From Nectonema munidae (lineage: Eukaryota > Nematomorpha > Nectonematoida > Nectonematidae), in the NCBI GenBank assembly GCA_030549495.1, contig JAUIRK010000673.1:1798001-1862000 (forward strand): a DNA stretch of 64,000 nucleotides, given 5' to 3'. Each line of letters starts with the position of its first letter. Position 1 is the stretch's first letter. Below the pieces are notes generated by a model that was not told the DNA's origin, did no database searches, and was given only the letters and a program-made list of their open reading frames with translations. Both the position numbers and the translations under genes were made by a program. Positions 54,601 to 62,600 of the stretch are shown in pieces.

Positions 54601-56408
54601 ATTATTGCCCACATAGCTGTAAAATTTGGTTACGCTACTGTGTAGAAAGAATCCTCACTTTTTTCTTCCTTTCCTATAAAAACAACGAATTTTTTCCATT
54701 AATAAACACTTCCCTAAAATTGAAATTGGAGGAAATTTGCATTAAAGAGTTTGAATATGTCATATTTTTCGCGGAACGATTAATTTTTTTTAATTAATTT
54801 TTTAATGACTGCTTTACATGTTTTACTCATTCATTACTTATTGCAGATATCACACGACTAACACACCATAGATGTTTACAATGGTTTATACTGATCATTT
54901 GGATAAAATCAATTGTCTTGTAAATCTTTAACAGCTCATGTTTTACCAAACTCGACATTATCATTACGATTTTTCAAATATTAGATTAAGCTTTTTTGCA
55001 GTGAAATAAACTATATTGAGAATTTGACCATTTTCACTTCAAATATTGAGATTAAGTTTTCATAGGTATTTGTAATACCGTTTTAAATATAGGCCTATTT
55101 CCTTCAGATATTAAAAGAGAAATCAATATACAAATTACTAGAATAATATAAATACGTTAAATAGTATTTTATGTGTATACACGTCTTTTCCTTGATGTTT
55201 ATTTTTCAAACGTTCACTCCTCCGAATATCAAATTCCCTTTATATACGCGTCGCTTTTCCATTTTAGACATTCAAAATTATCAATCCGACACCCTCTTCA
55301 TCGATTCAAAGGTAAACTTTATTGACTTTACTTCTAATTTCTTGAAGTATTATATAGCCTGCTATTTTCAATTTAAGTCAGATAGATGTATCCGTCTACT
55401 TAAATAATAAAAGAGCGGTATCACTCTTTAGCCAAATACACCCATATACCCCTAAAATATGTTAATAAAGATATCGAGTAATTTTTCAAAAAATTCATCA
55501 CCAATAATTCATTTTTTGAGCATCCAGATTAAATATTAGAAGCCTAATTGTAAAATAAGTTTAAAGTAATTCCAATCGCTATCAAAATCTTGAGAACTTG
55601 TTATTAATTTAAGAGGTATGGTCGAAGCAATTTTTATTTGTTTTCAATCTTAATGCCCAATAATTCAGACATAAAATCATTCAATCTCATATTAAAATTA
55701 TTATCATTACCAAACCAAATAAGCATTGACTTCGATTTTTCGAAAGTTTTAACACCATAAAAGTATACCCCCAAGCTCATAAACGAAATAAGCTTTATTA
55801 ACAAACGTCTTTTTGGTAGAAATCATGAGCAAATCTGAGAAAATTTAATTTTAAATGAGAAGAATATCAGAAAAGGGAGATATCTCAGAAGGGATTCTTG
55901 AAAAACTCCATGAATTGAAACTAGTTCTTGCAAACCATAAATTTTGAATTTATGAAGCAAAAGTGTATTCGAAATGGTGTTGAATGCTTTTGACAAAACT
56001 ATAAATATAGTAAACAAACAATTGCCTATATCCTTAACAAGAATAGAGTGTAAATTGTGAGTATTGTGAACATTTTGGGGTCAAACTAGTATATTTGTAA
56101 AATAAGTTATTCGCTCGAGAACAAGAATAGGAAAATATCTCATTTTTAAGCTATAAAAACTTTAAAATATATATATATATTTTTTTTTTTATAATAAACA
56201 AAATTTTTTTTTTTTTTTTCCAAAAATATTTTTTTTTTTTTTTTTATTTTGAAAAGGGAAAAAAGACCCAAGGTTTTAATGGTTTTTTTTATAGAGGGGG
56301 GTTTTTTTTTTTTTTTTACCAAATTTAAAAAACAAATAATTTTATAATAAAAAAAAAAAATGGAAGGTTTAAAATACAAAAAGAAAAAAAAAAAAAAAAA
56401 GGAGAGAG

Positions 56409-56453
<45 letters not shown>

Positions 56454-56619
56454 AAATTATATCTTTCCTCTCCCTCCTCTAACTAAAAGGGAAGGAGGGT
56501 GGGGGGTGTGTGAGAAAGTATATGTGAAACGTGACACTGTGATAATATTAAATATAAGAGGAAAAGGAAAGAGGTATGTGGTGTATTTTAAAAATGAAAA
56601 AGTAATATATAAAAATATG

Positions 56620-56651
<32 letters not shown>

Positions 56652-59600
56652 ATAAACAATATTTTTTTAATTAATAAAATAAAAAAAAAGAAAAAAAAAA
56701 TTTTTTGATGGGGAGTAAATTAAAAAAAAAAATAATATAATAATAAAAAAAAAATAAAATATAAAAAAAAAAAAAAAAAAAAAAATAAAAAATATTAAAA
56801 AATATTATTAAAAATATTAAAATTATTGAAATTATAAAAATTATAGTAAGTTTTCAAAAAAAGGAAAAAAAGAGTATTTTATTAATAAAAATATTAAAAA
56901 AAAATAGAAATGAAGAAAAGAAAAATGAAAAAGATTGAAGGGTTATATTAATATTATTAAAAAATAAAAAAAGGAATAAAAAAAAAAATTTAATCTTTTT
57001 TTTTTTTTTCAAAATTGGGAACCTGTGCCCCCTCCCCTTTTCTTTTTTTTTTTTATTATTTTTTTTGTTATTTGGTTGTTGTTCTTCAGTTAATTAAAAC
57101 AATAAGTAAATTTTAGGTTTTGTTTTTGTTTTTAAATTTTTAAATTTAAAAATTTTCTTTTTTTTTTTTTTTTATTTTTTATTTTATTGTTGTATAATAG
57201 TTTAGTAATTAGAATTGTAATTTAATTTTTTTTTTTTTTATTTAATATATATATTATAAAATAATTTATAAATAAAAAAAAATATATAAAATAAAAAATA
57301 AAAAAAAAATAAAAAAATTATTAATTATTTTTTTTTTTTTTAATCATTATCAACCTATCTTCCATAAACAAACAAAATTTTAAGAGAAAAAGCTGATGCT
57401 TTAAGTTCTTGGCTTTCCTATGGTTACACATTTCCATTGACGAAAAAATATTCTGTGACGAGATATGTGAGATGAAGCCATCACCAAAATAAACTGACCT
57501 TTTCAAAGAGACTAATCATGGAATTACAAATTCGTTTTGTTTTATTTTCTATAAATTATTATATTATTTCACAATATTCTTGTATAAATATTGAAAATAT
57601 TTGAAACTTAGTGCACAGATTTGTATAAAAAATTTTTTATTTTTTCCCATTTCTACAATTTGTTACGGATCCGAATAGAGTCTGTGGCCGACTGTGGCAC
57701 AGACCAGAAGCAAATTTAGCGAGGGTAGAGGACTAAAAATCATTTGGTTTTTTTTGTTTCTTTTTTCCCAACCCATGCATTGAACTATATTTATTAAATC
57801 AGTAATTTTTATTTGTTTATGGCTGATGGATTTTTAACTTAGAAGTTAACCAAAGTCTCTCTACTTCGCTAAAGACTATCAATCACCTACCTTGAATATT
57901 CTACAAATTTTGCTATTTTTACACAATTTCATTTATTAATATATTAAAAAATAGGATTATTTACTCGTGTAAAATATTTAGTAATTGATTTTAGGAGGAG
58001 CTTTTTCATAGAAAATTATTTGTCAATAAGTTAAGATCAATTCTAATGTCAGACTTTATTACACGTCTTTTAGTAAACATTATTTTATAACCAACTCCAT
58101 TTTCAGGATCAGTTTGTTAAGGGTGAAAGGCCTTTTTAGGCGTCAGGTTGCTTGGCATTATCTTTTTGTTATTTAATAAGTTTGTATTAAATTATATTAA
58201 AAATAATTAAATGAACCCAAAATGAGTCTTATTTCTTGAGAAAGAGAAAAATGAAGGCAATGTTTGCAATTCCAAAAATTTAGCAAGACATTCATATTAG
58301 GCCTGAGGGTTGCTAAGCAAGTTGCCTAATTGCTGGCCTGAGAGCCCTTAACAACTCGGTTGCTGACAATGCTACTTTCACACTCATAACACGTTGCATA
58401 AGTGTGGAACTTCATTAGTTTTTATCAAGAAAATTCTTTGCGTAGACATATTTTTATCTGAGGCAATAAAACCTTCTTTTTATGTTTTTTCAAGTCTCCA
58501 GTTCCGTTTGACAAAGATGCGACCCTTATTCCAGGAGCCCAACTGCAAAATTGGTCTTCCTTATCGCGGGCAGAATCGAACACGAGTTTGTACAGCGAAG
58601 CTTCATGGACGCTGAAGTGTGTGAGCGTGAACAGCAGTTGCATGCAATCCAGAGGACCCTCTCCTCTAAGCATGGTCTCCGATTCGTGCACAATTCCTAT
58701 CGCTATATCCCTCACTGAAAGGATTTCTGCAAAGCTCATCAACTCACCAAGCAAAAAGTAAGCTGCTTTTCTCTTTGCTCCTCATTACAATCAGGTTTGC
58801 GCAGACTTTTCCTTCCGACTCAGTAACTGTGATTACAATATCCATTTTCAGAGTCAAGATCACTTTTCTAAGGTTAGCAAAAGTGACGCATGAACCACTT
58901 GTTATGCTAAAAATTACTGTATTCTTTTTGAATTTTAAGGATCTTAGATTACGCGAAAACTTCTAAGTCTAATAAAAGCAGTTTTCTGCTCTTTCTTTTT
59001 ACATAAGTAATAGGAAGTAAAAGTTTATTTTTGAAATTTAAAAATTAGTTTTTTAACTGCTATTGCTTTTAAAAACTTTTTTTCTTATAAGAATTGTCAT
59101 CTATAATAATGATTTTAGGATTTAAAACTGAGCTAGGTTTTAATTTTTTTGGCGCTCTTCATCAAAAAACAAAATGTTTTGTCCATACGCTATTAAAAGT
59201 TGTCCCATCCTGCTCTAAAGCTACAACTTGGCGCTATCTGGTAATTTCAAAAATATCGTCCTTTCAATTAAAGGACTTTATCCAAAATTATTAACACAAA
59301 TCATCCAATTAGACTAGAGAAATCTGCAATATGTATGTATGTATGCATATTTACAGTTAGTTATCTATCATTTTGAAGTATTTTCGAAACAAGAAGAGAT
59401 CGCCATTTATGGCAAAGTGGAGTGTTCACTCTATAGCTTCTGCCGAATGTCCACCTGACTACATTTTTTGTGTTCTTTCGTTTCTGAAATAAAGTGTCCT
59501 TATTCGAGGAGTCGAACTGCTAGTTTTTATTCTATATACTGTACATATTTTCTATCAATGTATTCATTTATCATATTTAATGTAGAAATTTGTTTTAAGC

Positions 59601-62600
59601 ATGCATTTTTTTTAAATTTTTTTTCATATAAAATGAAAGTATTATATAAAAAGCTGTAATGTCTATACCGGCAAACATTTTTTAGACTTTGAAAGGGATG
59701 CCATACCCTCTTGCTAAAAGATATGCCGCCCGGATGTCTTCATTATAGTCCTGAATGAGCAACATGGTTGTACCCACACACGAAAAATTTACCAGCATAT
59801 GATGTTAGTCCTCTGTCATAACCCAATGTCCTTTTTAGTGCCAACAGTTACCAAGCGGCTCTTTTTAGAGCCAACATCACACCGAATGAGATTTGTCCCC
59901 ATCGTGCTTGCACATGCAATTTGTTAGCTATTTTATATAATTAAATACAGTATTTATATTTATGAAATTGAAAATAGCTCCTGACCTGTGTTTTGCGGCC
60001 ACCTGTCACTATTGTCCACTTTTGTTGTTTTCCTTCGGTTGCCGCTATAAACAGGTTTGACTAGTATATGTGTGTGCATAATTAATATTAATTTATGTTT
60101 TTTGCGTAATGGAAAATTGAGCTCACCGAAATTTAACCTACTGACAATTGAGCAATAAAAACATTAATTTTATTACTCCTTCAGAATAATTTTTATAAGC
60201 AAAAATCAATTGTCTCCTATTGACGTACCTGAGTATATTCTCAATTTATATAATCTTCTCCAGAATTCACAGGCAACAACAGTGACATTAGTAAGATAAA
60301 TTTTAGTGCTTACAAAGCTATTTTCTAAAGATCGCATTTTTCGAAAAATAAATATTTAGCTAATTTTTTTCGAGAAGGTCAGTTTTTAAAATCCTTTGGC
60401 TAAATTTAGCATTTTAGCTTCTAGTTATAATAGATGTATTTTTGGTATAATCTGTTGTATTTTTCAATTTTTGTTTAAATTGTGGCAATTTGTACAATAA
60501 AAGAAAGGATGACCGTATTATTATAGATCTCTCACAAAAGTTCTTGGTGATGTGAAGATCGCCTTTCCCGCTCCAGTCATAGAATTTCTGGATGCTGGCT
60601 TTGTCCTACCTCCACTCCTCTTTCAACTTCTGTATCCAGAGCGACTGCAAAACATCTCAGTAAACTCGAACCTCGTTCACGTGTAAGCATTCTTCTAACT
60701 TTTCTAACTAATCGGGTGCCAAAGTGGTTGGAACAAAATAAAAGTAGCATTGCTCTCTTTTTCTATTGTAAAAGTTTTTAAAAATTGGTATACTTATAGA
60801 ACTTGTTGAGACAAGTTTGATAATGTTTATCTCAACTTCATAAGTTGTTCTCGATTTATAAACTCAAAATTGGTTCAAAAGTTTCACTTTTGTAAAAATT
60901 GAGAATGCTAAAAGCTGGTTGTTGCCACACACATATTAATTTAGTATCTTATTGAAGCTAATAGAATGCAATACAACGGCAGCCGTTCAAAAAAAATTTT
61001 AAATGTCAAACAAAAAATGGACCCCAAAAAAGGTCATTTGACGTTGAAATCCATTTTCTGTAATTTTGTCTAAAACATTGCACATTGGTATATTTTAATG
61101 TTCAAAAATAAATTTTTGAAGAAAATCGTATTCCGAGTGACTGATAAAATTGATAAATGCTAGCGATGTATTGGGTATGTGCACCCTGTAATGCAAATTA
61201 CGCACAATCATATGTGTCATGCAATGAAAAATGCGATTCGTCAAACAAATATCTAAAATGTCTCCAGATTAGGATCTTAGGCGGCCACATCAAGTAATCA
61301 CCATTTCGTCTTTCTTTTATAGTTAATTATATTTATTTTTTAAGTTATTAATTAATTATAGTTATTAATATTATAGCAACCAGGACATAAATGTAAAAAG
61401 ATACGAAATGGTGATTACTTGATATCGCCGTCTAAACGAAAAGATCCCCATATTATTCTACTGACTTCACAAACATCAATCAATTGTCTCCTGCATACTT
61501 TTTTATACAGTGAACGCACAAGTTAAAATCGAGAAGGGAATTAAACCTTAAATTTTTGCTGAATTCCAGCGATTATTTGATTTTATGATTTGATTTTTTG
61601 AAATCAATATTAACGCAAGCGCTTATTCATACTTTGATGAATTCTTGGTGTGAACCTTTTTTCTTTCTATACTTTTGAGGATGTTATTTATGTTAAATAT
61701 TAAGTAAAAAAATTTTACGCCAGGTCATTATCTAATCGATTCATGAGAAGGCATTCTGTATGCTTGGTAACGAGTTTCATGTGTCAAAAATTAGTGTCAT
61801 AAAACTGGAGCAATTTGTCACTTTAAACACTTTTTACATATTATAATAAGTGGGCGTTCACAATTGACGTCAACCAGTTTTTTGGCTATTTTTATATCCT
61901 TGTCACATTTTGACTATTTCTTTAGTTATAAATTCTCCATTTGTTAACTTTTTGACCCCCCCCCCCCCCCCCCCCCCCTCGCACCTTCTCTGTCTTGATT
62001 GACGTTAATTGAGAACGACCCCTAATTGCATTTGTTGATAGTTAGTTATAATAACCAAAATATGCAATTTATTACAGAACAAAAAATTATAAAAATTAAA
62101 GTATATAAATTTTAAAGAAAAACTTTTTTAGCTTTTCTTTTATGTAAAGGTTTTAAATCATCCCGAATTTTCAAAATCTATCTCTGTATGAGTATAATCT
62201 AACAGTTCAAAACAAAGCTTTGTTTAAACTCAGAAAGTATTTCCATAAAAGCAAGTACTCTCTTGGAAAAGTCTTTTCTCTACAATCTACAAACACAAAT
62301 AATCACCTTTATTAAAACTTAAAGGATATTACGTTACAGCACGAATTCACATAGGTATCAACTCTATCAACAATGAGTTTTGAAGTGAGTGCGTCGTAAT
62401 CAACTGGCCTAGTTTTGCTTCGTTTGGTAAAATGTTTGACTTCAAACACGCAAATAACCATAATTTTTTTAATTTTCATATCTCAAAACGTCCTCTTAGT
62501 AGTATGACAGGTTTTATGTAAATTTTAAAATATTTTATCGATTTTAGAGAATCAAATTAATTTTTAGTTATATTATAATATTTAACTCGGCAATGAAAAA

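Noticed and set aside
58425-58754. 109-codon minus frame
   Set aside because: Shadow of the FCHO exon 58495-58757, which has strong splice sites and family similarity on the + strand.
58795-58872. Possible extra FCHO exon (TFPSDSVTVITISIF)
   Set aside because: It has splice sites and compatible phase, but joining 58757 directly to 60527 aligns with the family without a gap. It may be an alternative exon at most.
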